DNA of 64,000 nucleotides from DATMER01 sp031390755 (GCA_031390755.1 JANMTS010000173.1:44370-108369); one strand, 5' to 3'; shown: positions 44,641-55,263, counted from the stretch's first letter. Program-made: numbers and translations. Notes: a model not told the origin generated them from the letters alone.

Positions 44641-45627
44641 ATGGCATTCCCCGAAACCCGACTCCGCCGCTTCCGCCGAACTCCGATCCTGCGCCGCCTG
44701 GTGCGGGAGACTCGTTTCACCGCCGACAATCTGGTTCTTCCCCTGTTCGTCTGTCCCGGCGAAGGGATCGAGAAGCCGGTCGGCTCCATGCCCGGCGTCT
44801 TCCAGCAGTCCGTCGACCGCATCGTCGAGACCTGCAAGATCGCCCATGCCGAGGGCATCCGCTCGGTGCTCCTGTTCGGCCTGCCCGAGCACAAGGACGA
44901 GGTCGGCAGCTCGGCCTGGTCCGCGGACGGGATCGTACAGCGGGCGATGCGGGCTCTCTCCTCCGAGGTGCCCGGCCTGATCAAGATCGCGGACGTCTGC
45001 TTCTGCGAGTACACCAGCCACGGCCACTGCGGCGTCCTCCACGGCCAGACGGTGGACAACGATCAGACCGTCGAGAATCTGGCGCGGCAGTCCGTCTCCC
45101 TGGCCGAATCGGGCGCGGACATCATTGCGCCGTCGGACATGATGGACGGCCGGATCGGGGCCATCCGCAAGACGCTGGACGCGGCGGGCTATGCGGACAC
45201 GCCCATCCTCTCCTATGCGGTCAAGTTCGCCAGCGGCTTCTACGGCCCGTTCCGCGAGGCGGCCGAGTCGGCGCCCGCGTTCGGCGACCGGCGGTCCTAC
45301 CAGATGGATCCGGCCAACGGCCGCGAGGCGATGCGCGAGGCGGCCCTGGATGTCGAGGAAGGCGCGGACATGCTGATGGTCAAGCCGGCGCTCCCCTACC
45401 TGGACGTGCTGGCCGGGCTGCGCCAGCGCTTCGACCTGCCGCTCGCGGCGTACCAGGTGAGCGGCGAGTACTCGATGATCAAGGCCGCGGCCGAACGCGG
45501 CTGGATCGACTACGATCGGGTGATGATGGAATCGCTGGTGGCGATCCGCCGCGCCGGCGCCGACCTGATCATTACGTACGCGGCCCGCGAAGCGGCGCGT
45601 CTTCTGGCGGAGGGATGGGTGGAATGA
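44641..45627 (+). CDS. hemB: Porphobilinogen synthase (delta-aminolevulinate dehydratase)
   Basis: Condenses two 5-aminolevulinate molecules to porphobilinogen in tetrapyrrole synthesis. 328 residues. The two active-site lysines lie in YAVKFASGFYGPFR (about 195) and MLMVKPALPYLD (about 247). IADVCFCEYTSHGHCG provides the three cysteines of the zinc-dependent type. The frame is open further upstream, but ATG 44641 begins the conserved LRRFRRTPILRRLVRET block. Translationally coupled to hemL. Confidence 0.96.
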   Translation: MAFPETRLRRFRRTPILRRLVRETRFTADNLVLPLFVCPGEGIEKPVGSMPGVFQQSVDRIVETCKIAHAEGIRSVLLFGLPEHKDEVGSSAWSADGIVQRAMRALSSEVPGLIKIADVCFCEYTSHGHCGVLHGQTVDNDQTVENLARQSVSLAESGADIIAPSDMMDGRIGAIRKTLDAAGYADTPILSYAVKFASGFYGPFREAAESAPAFGDRRSYQMDPANGREAMREAALDVEEGADMLMVKPALPYLDVLAGLRQRFDLPLAAYQVSGEYSMIKAAAERGWIDYDRVMMESLVAIRRAGADLIITYAAREAARLLAEGWVE

Positions 45628-46964
45628 GCCTGCTCGAACGTGCCGAGAACGTCCTGCCCGGCGGAGTGAATTCGCCGGTCCGCGCCTTCCGCGGAGTCGG
45701 AGGCGAGCCCGTGTTCGTCCGCTCCGCCCAGGGCGCCTGGCTGGAGGCGGAGGACGGCCGCCGCTACATCGACTACATCGGCGGCTACGGCCCGCACATC
45801 CTCGGCCATGGGCACCCCGCGATCCTCGCCGCCGTCCGGGAGGCGCTCGGCCGCGGCACCGCGTTCGGCGCGCCGACGCTGCCGGAGGTCGAGCTCGCCG
45901 AGGTGATCGCCTCCGCCCTGCCCTCCGTGGACATGGTCCGGCTGGTCTGCTCCGGCACCGAGGCGACCATGTCGGCGCTTCGTCTGGCGCGGGCCGCGAC
46001 CGGCCGCAGCCAGGTGGTCAAGTTCGAGGGCTGCTACCACGGCCACGCCGACCCGTTCCTGGTCGCCGCCGGCTCCGGAGCCATGACGATCGGCGTCCCC
46101 TCCTCGCCCGGCGTGCCCGCCGCCGTCACCGCCGACACCCTGGTCGCCCCGTACAACGACCTCGCCGCGGTCGAGGCGCTCTTCGCGGCCAGCCCCCAGG
46201 GAATCGCCGCGGTCATCGTGGAGCCCATCGCCGGCAACATGGGCTTCGTGCCGCCGGAGCCGGGCTATCTGCGCGGCCTGCGCAGTCTCTGCGACCGGTA
46301 CGGCGCCCTGCTGATCTTCGACGAGGTCATGACCGGGTTCCGCGTGGCCTGGGGCGGCGCCCAGAACCTGGGCGGTGACTTTGAGGTGCGCCCCGATCTC
46401 ACGACCCTGGGCAAGGTCATCGGCGGAGGCATGCCGCTCGCCGCCTACGCCGGCCGCCGGGATCTCATGAAGCAGATCGCGCCGTCCGGCCCCGTCTATC
46501 AGGCCGGCACCCTCTCGGGGAACCCGCTCGCCGTGGCCGCCGGCCGCGCCGCCCTGGCCGAGCTTGCCAGGGACGGCGGCGATGGAGAGGGGGCGCCCTG
46601 CGCCTACGAGCAGTTGGAGCGCACGGGCGCGCGGCTCCAGGCGGGCCTCGAGGAGTCCGCCCGGCGCCACGGCATTCCGTTCCGCGTCCAGCGCCAGGGC
46701 TCCATGGTTGGGCTCTTCTTCACCGACCGGCCGGTGAAGAATCTCCAGGACGTCCACGCCACGGACCGGGAGCGCTTCACCCGCGTCTTCCACCGGCTGC
46801 TCGCCGCGGGCATCCATCTTCCGCCGTCGGCCTACGAGACCCTCTTCCTCTCCACCGCCCACGGCGACGCGGAGATCGACGCCACGATCGAGGCCTTCGA
46901 CAAGGCTCTCGCCGGAGAGAAGGAAACCGGGGACGGGTTGAGCCCGCGCCCGGCTTCGGTATAA
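45624..46964 (+). CDS. hemL: Glutamate-1-semialdehyde 2,1-aminomutase
   Basis: PLP enzyme that converts glutamate-1-semialdehyde to 5-aminolevulinate, the substrate of HemB. 446 residues. PGGVNSPVRAFRGVGG, FEGCYHGHADPFL, IFDEVMTGFRVAWGGAQ and TTLGKVIGGGMP (PLP lysine at about 264) are diagnostic. ATG 45624 overlaps the hemB stop (ATGA) and has GGAGG 10 bases upstream; an ATG at 45615 is too close to that SD. HemL implies the C5 (glutamyl-tRNA) route in this organism. Confidence 0.97.
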   Translation: MSLLERAENVLPGGVNSPVRAFRGVGGEPVFVRSAQGAWLEAEDGRRYIDYIGGYGPHILGHGHPAILAAVREALGRGTAFGAPTLPEVELAEVIASALPSVDMVRLVCSGTEATMSALRLARAATGRSQVVKFEGCYHGHADPFLVAAGSGAMTIGVPSSPGVPAAVTADTLVAPYNDLAAVEALFAASPQGIAAVIVEPIAGNMGFVPPEPGYLRGLRSLCDRYGALLIFDEVMTGFRVAWGGAQNLGGDFEVRPDLTTLGKVIGGGMPLAAYAGRRDLMKQIAPSGPVYQAGTLSGNPLAVAAGRAALAELARDGGDGEGAPCAYEQLERTGARLQAGLEESARRHGIPFRVQRQGSMVGLFFTDRPVKNLQDVHATDRERFTRVFHRLLAAGIHLPPSAYETLFLSTAHGDAEIDATIEAFDKALAGEKETGDGLSPRPASV

Positions 46965-46965
46965 T
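46938..46965 (+). promoter_or_regulatory. Probable promoter of the ferredoxin gene
   Basis: TTGAGC (46938-46943), a 16-base spacer, then a perfect TATAAT (46960-46965) overlapping the hemL stop codon, 46 bases before the ferredoxin ATG. Confidence 0.65.
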
Positions 46966-47011
46966 GCCGCTGCCACAACCCGAACTTGCGGCCTTATAGG
47001 AGGGGCCCGGT

Positions 47012-47263
47012 ATGACCCACATCATCTGCGAACCCTGCGTCGGCGTGAAGGATACTGCCTGTGTCGACGTCTGCCCGGTGGATTGCATCTACGGCAAGGG
47101 AGAGGACTGGGAGATGCTGTACATCCATCCGGAGGAGTGCATCGACTGCGGTCTGTGTGTCGACGCCTGCCCCGTGGAAGCCATCTTCCCTCTCGAAGAA
47201 ACGCCGGACAAGTGGAAGGCGTACATCGCCAAGAACTACGAGCACTTCGGCCTCACTCCGTGA
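47012..47263 (+). CDS. fdxA: Ferredoxin with two Fe-S cluster motifs
   Basis: 83 residues. CEPCVGVKDTACVDVCPVDC at the N-terminus and CIDCGLCVDACPVEAIF in the middle provide the ligands for two clusters, in the spacing of the 7Fe/8Fe ferredoxins (FdxA-like), followed by an acidic tail. It is a low-potential electron carrier in the cytoplasm. GGAGG sits 10 bases before the ATG and a TATAAT box precedes it. A terminator hairpin follows, so the gene is probably transcribed alone or at the end of hemBL. Confidence 0.93.
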   Translation: MTHIICEPCVGVKDTACVDVCPVDCIYGKGEDWEMLYIHPEECIDCGLCVDACPVEAIFPLEETPDKWKAYIAKNYEHFGLTP

Positions 47264-47297
47264 TCTGACCCCGATCTGACGGGTCCTTCTGGACGAG

Positions 47298-47323
47298 AAA
47301 GGCGCGGCGAGTCCGCGCCTTTT
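47298..47323 (+). terminator. Rho-independent terminator after the ferredoxin gene
   Basis: A 10-bp stem AAAGGCGCGG/CCGCGCCTTT (47298-47307, 47313-47322) with a 5-base loop and a short T run. Confidence 0.85.
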
Positions 47324-47346
47324 GCGTTGGGGGTATCGGCCTGAAT

Positions 47347-47360
47347 GATATCGTGATATC
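47347..47360 (+). promoter_or_regulatory. Candidate operator of the third TA module
   Basis: Two copies of the palindrome GATATC (47347-47352, 47355-47360) separated by GT, ending 8 bases before the antitoxin ATG. The position fits autorepression; no clear -35 box was found. Confidence 0.5.
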
Positions 47361-47368
47361 GTTCCTCC

Positions 47369-47617
47369 ATGGCTCAGCTTGTGGTCCGTCATCTCGACGA
47401 CGATGTGAAGGCAAAGCTCCAGATCCGCGCACGACATCACGGTCTCAGCACCGAGGAGGAGGTTCGCCAGATCCTCACTCACGCGGTCCAGGAGGTCGCT
47501 GCTCCACGCGAACCGCTCGGATCGCGGATCGCGGCCCGCTTTGCGAAGATCGGCCTCGACCAGGAGATTCCAGAGTTGCGCGGCCAGGCGGCGCGGCCAG
47601 CCGAGTTTGAGTCTTGA
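47369..47617 (+). CDS. FitA-like ribbon-helix-helix antitoxin
   Basis: 82 residues. MAQLVVRHLDDDVKAKLQIRARHHGLSTEEEVRQIL is the RHH region of the FitA/VapB type, with the flexible tail ending RGQAARPAEFES that should block the PIN pocket. It is paired with the toxin gene by a four-base overlap (TTGA). Twin GATATC palindromes precede it. Confidence 0.9.
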   Translation: MAQLVVRHLDDDVKAKLQIRARHHGLSTEEEVRQILTHAVQEVAAPREPLGSRIAARFAKIGLDQEIPELRGQAARPAEFES

Positions 47618-48030
47618 TCGTCCTCGACACCAACGTCATCTCAGCTCTCATGCAGCGCGAGCCCGATCCAGCCGTTCTCGGCTGGCTCGACAGTGTTCCT
47701 GCGGAGTCCGTCTGGACCACCTCGGTCACGGTTTTCGAGGTTCGCATGGGCCTGGAGATCCTGGCGAAAGGCCGCCGCAGGAGCCAGTTGGAGGCGGCGT
47801 TCGCCCAGGCGCTCGACGAGGATTTCGAGAATCGGGTCCTGCCGTTCGATCAATCCGCCGCCGAGGCCGCGGGCCGCATCGCGGCTGATCGCCGCGGTGT
47901 GGGGCGTTCTGTGGAAATTCGAGACGTCCAGATCGCGGGGATCGTGAAGGCGCGCAAAGCGACCCTTGCGACCCGCAACGTGCGCCATTTTGAAGGCTGC
48001 GGAGTGACGGTCCTCAATCCCTGGCCCTGA
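47614..48030 (+). CDS. PIN-domain toxin (FitB/VapC family)
   Basis: 138 residues. LIVLDTNVISALMQREP has the first Asp; TTSVTVFEVRMGLEIL the Glu; SVEIRDVQIAGIVKARKATLATRNVRHFEG carries the central Asp and the ATRN variant typical of FitB-like toxins. The TTG start at 47614 overlaps the antitoxin stop. Closest in pattern to FitB; predicted metal-dependent ribonuclease. Confidence 0.9.
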   Translation: MIVLDTNVISALMQREPDPAVLGWLDSVPAESVWTTSVTVFEVRMGLEILAKGRRRSQLEAAFAQALDEDFENRVLPFDQSAAEAAGRIAADRRGVGRSVEIRDVQIAGIVKARKATLATRNVRHFEGCGVTVLNPWP

Positions 48031-48257
48031 TCAGACCTCTCGCATTCTTGCGACCTCTGTGAAATCCCGCCCCGTGTCCGTCGGAGGGCAAATTGGAGGA
48101 GAGGCCGAGTGCGTTTGCGTCCCGCACCGGCCTCCTAAGGATTGACCTCGGCCGGCGGCGGATCCACGCCGCTGCGGGGTCGCCTCGGACCGGCGATCTC
48201 GGCGGCCCAAAAAAGGCCTCGACCGGTGCAGCCATCTCGGCTGGCTGTAGATAATTG

Positions 48258-48937
48258 TGAAGTTATCCTGCTTGCCCTTCTCCGGCTCTCCAAAACGCCG
48301 CTTGAACCGACTCTTCGTCCCCTCCGCCTCCGGCTCACGGCCTTGGCGCTGATCCTCTTCGGTCTGCCTCTGACCCAGACGCTCCACCGCTTCGCGGATC
48401 GCCTTCAGACGCTGTTCGGCAATCTCTTCCTCGAGACGCCGTTGCTCTTGGACCATTCGACCGTAGCTCATCGCTTTGTGCTTGCTCGCCGAGGGCCTTC
48501 ACCTTGGTCCCATCCACGGCCACAATCCCTAACCGCGCCAAGCCTGCCTGCCGGGCGATCCTCACCAAATCGACGCACAGAGGCTCAAACTCCGCCAGAT
48601 GACGTTCGCGAAACTCGGCGATCGTGCGATGGGCTGGAAAATTCTCCGCAGCCAACACTCGAAGCGCCACATCCTCGTGGAGACGGCGGGCAATCTTGCG
48701 CGAGGAGAAAGTCCCCGTCGCATAGCTGTAAAGCAGGATCTTGACCATCATCCTCGGATCGAATGGACAGTTGCGGCGACCGTCACCCTCGTAGCGAGCG
48801 TAAAAACCACTCAGGTCGACGGACTCGACAACCTCGGAGATGAAGTAAGCCAAGTGGTTTTCGGGAAGCCAATCTTGAGGAGAAGGAGGCAACAGCAGAC
48901 TCTGTTCCGGATGGTAGGGACGGAAGGTCGTGGGCAT
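48258..48937 (-). pseudogene. Frameshifted, truncated IS1182-like transposase remnant
   Basis: From ATG 48937 the frame reads MPTTFRPYHPEQSLLLPPSP, LPENHLAYFISEVVESVDL, a region typical of IS1182/IS5-type transposases, to IVAVDGTKVKA. One extra C near 48490 shifts the frame; the other frame continues ASKHKAMSYGRMVQEQRRLEEEI and ends at GKQDNFT, after which homology is lost at about 48258. The DDE catalytic C-terminal half is absent, so it cannot transpose by itself. Full-length relatives are roughly 450-500 residues. I could not define terminal repeats. Confidence 0.78.
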
Positions 48938-49118
48938 GGAACTATTTTAACCCATGCCAACGACCTTCTGCCGCGCAGGCTCCTAGAACGGTAATGGGTT
49001 TCCCTCGAAGCCTCCGGCGGAGCGCTCGCGCAGGTGTCCGCACCTAAACATGACAATAACTATCTCGAATTCATTCACACATTCTCCAGTGGGAGTGTGA
49101 ACGATCGTTCAAAAAACC

Positions 49119-49147
49119 TTGACTTCGAGGCAGCGCACCCCTAGAAT
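49119..49147 (+). promoter_or_regulatory. Strong promoter in front of a structured RNA
   Basis: TTGACT (49119-49124), exactly 17 bases, TAGAAT (49142-49147). Transcription should begin near 49154. Confidence 0.75.
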
Positions 49148-49153
49148 CAGGGC

Positions 49154-49289
49154 GGTGAGAAGAAAATTGACCATGGGATGGAGAAGGCCACGACTGAAAC
49201 AAGTTCAGCCGCCACGCCTCGGGCGAATGGCGGCTCACTAGGGATAAGCGCACAGAACCCGCCCGAGCCCTAGGCGGGTTTTCTGTTTT
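49154..49289 (+). ncRNA. Candidate structured small RNA or leader with own promoter and terminator
   Basis: About 135 nt. A firm hairpin is formed by AGCCGCCA (49207-49214) and TGGCGGCT (49228-49235), with an inner CGCC-TCG-GGCG stem-loop. GTGAG near the 5' end can pair with CTCAC after the hairpin. It ends in a terminator, AACCCGCC/GGCGGGTT (49256-49263, 49273-49280) followed by TTCTGTTTT. It encodes no convincing ORF. It does not match the c-di-GMP, SAM, TPP, cobalamin or guanidine riboswitch consensus patterns I know. It may be a trans-acting sRNA or the attenuating leader of the exported-protein gene at 49548. Confidence 0.55.
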
Positions 49290-49331
49290 CGCTCATCAAC
49301 GATAGGAGGTGATAAAGGCTAGCCCACTAGC

Positions 49332-49433
49332 ATGAGCACATTCGATCGATTTGGTGGAAGACGACGGACCCGAGATCCTCGCGCTTGGATCAACTTTGGC
49401 CGGGAGACCGGCGCGAGGATCTCCAGATCCTGA
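49332..49433 (+). CDS. 33-codon Arg-rich small ORF with a hairpin between SD and start
   Basis: Reads MSTFDRFGGRRR...GARISRS. A consensus SD (AGGAGG, 49304-49309) lies 22 bases before the ATG, too far for normal use. The hairpin GCTAG-CCCA-CTAGC (49318-49331) fills the gap and would bring SD and ATG to a normal 8-base distance. The ORF's 3' half contains one long inverted repeat. It may be a leader peptide for the gene at 49548; expression is unproven. Confidence 0.45.
   Translation: MSTFDRFGGRRRTRDPRAWINFGRETGARISRS
49372..49423 (+). promoter_or_regulatory. Long hairpin inside the small ORF, candidate attenuator
   Basis: A perfect 13-bp inverted repeat, GAGATCCTCGCGC (49372-49384) and GCGCGAGGATCTC (49411-49423), with a 26-base loop. 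No T run follows, so it is more likely a translation-responsive structure or binding site than a plain terminator. Confidence 0.5.
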
Positions 49434-49547
49434 AGCAGTTTACCTCGCCTGAGGTAGCTGTCAAGGCTTCTGCCCTCGTTGACCGCTCCTCTCCGTCTTA
49501 AACAAACCCGCTCGCTACCGGCCGGCGAAGCAGAAAGGCTCTCTCAA

Positions 49548-50534
49548 ATGAGACCTATCGGCTATTTCGCTGCACTCGTCGTCTCTGCAACTCTCGTCAC
49601 CTCCACTCCCAGTCTCGCAGGGGATCGTTTCTCTGCACTTGCCGACTCCAGTCGCCTTCCGGAGGGATATCTCGAACTCAGCACGGTCTCCGGTGGCGTC
49701 ACCGCGACCTACGAGTACAACTCGTCCCGCATCATGATCGAGACTCGGCGCGGGCCCAAGACGCCCGCCGAGCTTCGCTTGAGCGACCCCGACGCTCCCC
49801 AGTTCGAGATCGACATTCGCCTGGTCGACGAGCAGGGCTTCCCGTTCTTCACTCAGTATGGGGGCCACGGCCCCATTGAGCCGACCTGGAAGCACGACTA
49901 CAACCAGTCCAAGGATCCCCTTCTCAAGGCCCTCGCGAATCCCTCGGACCAGCAGGCTCGTTCGGCGTTCCGCGCCGCCGAGCACGCTCTCGTCGGGCTG
50001 TCGCAGACCCGCCTGAACAAGGATCTCGCCCCTGAATACCGCGCCTTGCTCAACGTGCTGCCCACGGTTCGGTCGATGATGGTGGTGGAGCGGATCGAAC
50101 AGATTTCGGCCCAGCAGTCCGACGGAGCCGAGGTCGCGTCCCCTGCGGTCACCTGCACGTACAAGAACAAGATCGCGATCTACAGCCAGCCCTGCTGCGC
50201 GAACTCCGTTACCGGTGCCTATCACAGTGGCACGATCGCGCAGAACATCTCGACCTCCGGCCAGACCACGCAGGCTTGGTCGGCATGCAATCACGGTACT
50301 TGCCCCTCTAAGATGCCCCTCAAGTGCTCGTGGACCAGCACCGCCAGCCGGTGCGCGCTGAGCGCGCTGCCAGTCTGCACCAGCAACTACAGCATCCTCG
50401 GCAGCTGCAACACTCACGTCTGCAACGACGACTCTAAAATGCAGTTCGACGGCGTGAAGGGCAATTATTGTCCGGCCCCGAACACTCCGACCTGCACCGA
50501 CTGTTCGCTCCGCAAGACAGCTCCTACCTGCTAA
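49548..50534 (+). CDS. Exported Cys-rich protein of unknown function
   Basis: 328 residues. MRPIGYFAALVVSATLVTS with SLAG before GDRFSA looks like a signal peptide, so the product is exported. The N-terminal two-thirds has no motif I know. The C-terminal about 120 residues hold roughly 18 cysteines, including a CC pair, in short spacings (CTYKNK..., QPCCANS, CTDCSLRK), indicating a disulphide-rich domain. I preferred ATG 49548 to the open frame from 49479 because the signal peptide starts there and AAAGG lies 10 bases upstream. The structured leader upstream suggests post-transcriptional control. Confidence 0.68.
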   Translation: MRPIGYFAALVVSATLVTSTPSLAGDRFSALADSSRLPEGYLELSTVSGGVTATYEYNSSRIMIETRRGPKTPAELRLSDPDAPQFEIDIRLVDEQGFPFFTQYGGHGPIEPTWKHDYNQSKDPLLKALANPSDQQARSAFRAAEHALVGLSQTRLNKDLAPEYRALLNVLPTVRSMMVVERIEQISAQQSDGAEVASPAVTCTYKNKIAIYSQPCCANSVTGAYHSGTIAQNISTSGQTTQAWSACNHGTCPSKMPLKCSWTSTASRCALSALPVCTSNYSILGSCNTHVCNDDSKMQFDGVKGNYCPAPNTPTCTDCSLRKTAPTC

Positions 50535-50544
50535 TTCACCCGAC

Positions 50545-50577
50545 TTGGAGGGCGGAGCCTTGCGCTCCGCCCTCCAA
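50545..50577 (+). terminator. Hairpin terminator after the Cys-rich protein gene
   Basis: A perfect 14-bp stem (50545-50558 with 50564-50577) and a 5-base loop, 10 bases past the stop. No T run follows. From 50578 to 50826 I see no gene. Confidence 0.65.
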
Positions 50578-50826
50578 GCGCAGTTCCGTCGAAACCGCCC
50601 TCGAGGTGGGCTCCCAGGTGCGGCACCAGTAAGGGCCGCCCCTCCAGGGGTCGTTGGCCTCCCGCATCCGAGGCGTCGAGCGCCTCACCTTCGGCGCGGC
50701 GTAGCGCGGAGATCACCCAGGAAGCGACAGTGGGCTGCTGGGTTCTCATCCCTGTAGCTCGGCCTGGAGCTACTACTGCATACTTCCCCGGTAGGCCCGG
50801 GTCTGAGCAGGAAGGGGTTCCGAGAT

Positions 50827-50997
50827 ATGTTGTTCAGGGACGAGTTAGAAAATACTGTCGAGCAGGCGAAGCGCGAGAAGGCCAAGGAGATTAAGGAAGA
50901 GCGGCAATTCGAGGCACGCTGGGGTCAAACGCGAAACCTCATCCTGGGCAGGCCGTACACTCCAGTTGTGTGGCGACCGAACAATCCGGGACAGTAA
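50827..50997 (+). CDS. 56-aa highly charged small protein, unknown
   Basis: From ATG 50827 to TAA 50997. The first half is rich in Glu, Lys and Arg (EQAKREKAKEIKEERQFEAR) and would form a charged helix; the second ends VVWRPNNPGQ. AAGGGG sits about 10 bases upstream. No family recognised. The good SD, sustained frame and coding-like composition support a real gene. Confidence 0.5.
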   Translation: MLFRDELENTVEQAKREKAKEIKEERQFEARWGQTRNLILGRPYTPVVWRPNNPGQ

Positions 50998-51302
50998 CTC
51001 CTTTTCTTGACAATGGTTTGCGCGTGATTCACACTTCCTTCGGGACGAGCTAAATCTCGCCTCGGCGACTAGGCGATCGGGGAGCTAGACATCGCGGTTA
51101 CTTCCTGTAAAAGACGTTATAGGGAGCAAACGGCTGACATAAGGTCAGTCCTCCCGTGATAATTACAGCCCCCCTTCTCCTTTCCAGCAGCGAACCGAGG
51201 TGATCGTCGCGCCAAGGGGGGCGAATCGACTCCACCCGGGGCTTCACCGTCCGATTCCACTGCCTGCTGACTCCGTCCCCAGTCCCTTGTAGACCGTCGA
51301 TA
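50998..51302. other. Gene-poor stretch with a lone TTGACA
   Basis: A TTGACA at 51009-51014 has only a poor -10 (CACACT) 17 bases on. No ORF with a plausible start was found. GC content is mixed. I see nothing else definable before the hairpin at 51303. Confidence 0.4.
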
Positions 51303-51331
51303 GCCGCCGACTCCTTCCCAGAGTCGGCGGC
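51303..51331. terminator. Hairpin upstream of the heat-shock operon
   Basis: An 11-bp stem GCCGCCGACTC/GAGTCGGCGGC with a 7-base loop; GCTGTTCTT follows on the plus strand. It probably insulates the dnaJ-clpB promoter from upstream transcription. Confidence 0.6.
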
Positions 51332-51400
51332 GCTGTTCTTGCGTCCCCCCCGCTAAACCTTCCCCGCTCCGCGGGAATGGATAAATCCGCCCGGCAGTTC

Positions 51401-51425
51401 TATAATCTGAGTGCCGAGCACTCAA
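51401..51425 (+). promoter_or_regulatory. -10 box and HAIR-type operator of the DnaJ-ClpB operon
   Basis: A perfect TATAAT (51401-51406) is followed directly by CTGAGT-N7-ACTCAA (51407-51425), which matches the HspR-associated inverted repeat CTTGAGT-N7-ACTCAAG apart from the outer bases. HspR is a MerR-type heat-shock repressor known to control clpB and dnaK/dnaJ genes. The -35 is weak (TGGATA region). No hspR gene is in the window. Confidence 0.72.
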
Positions 51426-51480
51426 AACTCAATTCCGGAGGCACGAGGCTCGCATCCACCGGACCGGAGGAGAGATTTCA

Positions 51481-52464
51481 TTGGACTACAAGGACTACTA
51501 CGCGATCCTGGGCGTCAAGAAGGACGCTTCGCAGGACGAGATCCAGAAGGCGTACCGCAAGCTCGCCCGCAAGCTCCACCCGGACGTCAACAAGGCGCCC
51601 GAGGCGGAGGTGAAGTTCAAGGAGATCGGCGAGGCGTACGAGGTGCTCAAGGATGCCGACAAGCGCCAGAAGTACGACCAGTATGGCTCCGCCTGGAAGC
51701 GCGCCCAGCAGACCGGCGGCGGAGCTCCTCCGGGATGGGGAGGGTTCGATCCCAATAATTTCGGCGGCGGGCAGGGCGGCTTTGGCGGCGGCGGTGAGTT
51801 CAGCTCGTTCTTCGACATGCTGTTCGGCGGGGCCGGCGGCGCCGGAGGACGCCGCGGTGCGGGCGGTCCGGCCGGCGGATTCTCCGGATTTGGCGGCGGC
51901 GGCCAGGGCTTCCGCGGCGCGGGCAACGACACCGAAGCCGCGATCTCGATCAGCCTCGAAGAGGCGGTCCGCGGCGGCAAGCGGGATCTCGCGCTCACCG
52001 ATCCCGCGACCGGTCAGCGCAATTCGCTGACGGTGAAGATCCCGGCCGGCGTGCGGACCGGCCAGAAGATCCGGCTCGCCGGGAAGGGCCAGCCCGGCAT
52101 GGGCGGCGGTCCGGCAGGCGACCTCTATCTGAAGATCGAGGTCGAGCCCGATTCGCGATTCAAGGTCGAAGGGGCGAACCTGCACACGAGCGTTGCGGTC
52201 GCTCCCTGGGAGGCCGCGCTCGGCGCCGACGCCGACGTCCAGACGCTCGACGGCCCGGTGCGCGTGAAGATCCCGGCCAATTCGTCGTCGGGCAAGAAGA
52301 TCCGCCTGCGCGGCAGGGGTCTGGCCCAGTCCGGGCAGTCAGAAAATGACAAGGGCGACCTGATCGCGGAGATCCGGATCGTGGTTCCGGAATCGCTTTC
52401 GGATGAGGAACGGAATCTGTTCGAGCAGCTCGCGGAGGTCTCGGCCTTCCGGGCTCGCGCTTGA
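51481..52464 (+). CDS. DnaJ-like co-chaperone without zinc finger (CbpA type)
   Basis: 327 residues. The J domain DYYAILGVKKDASQDEIQKAYRKLARKLHPDVN has the HPD motif at 33-35 needed to stimulate DnaK. A Gly/Phe-rich linker (about 75-145) follows, then the C-terminal substrate-binding domains (about 150-315) without CxxCxGxG repeats, so it is a type II J protein like CbpA. It starts at TTG 51481 with GGAGGAG 8 bases upstream; no ATG fits. First gene of a heat-shock operon with clpB, 19 bases apart. Confidence 0.92.
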   Translation: MDYKDYYAILGVKKDASQDEIQKAYRKLARKLHPDVNKAPEAEVKFKEIGEAYEVLKDADKRQKYDQYGSAWKRAQQTGGGAPPGWGGFDPNNFGGGQGGFGGGGEFSSFFDMLFGGAGGAGGRRGAGGPAGGFSGFGGGGQGFRGAGNDTEAAISISLEEAVRGGKRDLALTDPATGQRNSLTVKIPAGVRTGQKIRLAGKGQPGMGGGPAGDLYLKIEVEPDSRFKVEGANLHTSVAVAPWEAALGADADVQTLDGPVRVKIPANSSSGKKIRLRGRGLAQSGQSENDKGDLIAEIRIVVPESLSDEERNLFEQLAEVSAFRARA

Positions 52465-52483
52465 AGAAAGAGAGGGCAAAGTC

Positions 52484-55135
<2,652 letters not shown>

Positions 55136-55163
55136 GGTCTTCTCTGCTCTCTGAGGTTTGTGG

Positions 55164-55192
55164 AAGCCCGGCTCCGGCCGGGCTTTTCTTTT
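55164..55192 (+). terminator. Rho-independent terminator after clpB
   Basis: A 9-bp stem AAGCCCGGC/GCCGGGCTT, loop TCCG, then TTCTTTT. Confidence 0.92.
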
Positions 55193-55196
55193 GCCT

Positions 55197-55212
55197 CTCG
55201 ATACGATACGAG
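55197..55212 (+). promoter_or_regulatory. Possible operator of the fourth TA module
   Basis: CTCGATACGATACGAG has outer CTCG/CGAG arms and a GATAC-GATAC direct repeat. A TTGACC (55229-55234) lies downstream with a poor -10. The role is suggested only by position before the antitoxin gene. Confidence 0.35.
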
Positions 55213-55263
55213 GTGTGCAGGGCGACGTTGACCCTGCCTAGGATTCGTGCGACGCTTTTCTTC

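Noticed and set aside
48031..48471. Independent 146-codon gene on the minus strand
   Set aside because: It reads on as the frameshifted continuation of the IS1182-like transposase (KHKAMSYGRM), not as a separate protein.
49154..49289. Known riboswitch (c-di-GMP, SAM, TPP, cobalamin, guanidine)
   Set aside because: The conserved core words of these classes are missing; only generic hairpins and a terminator are visible.
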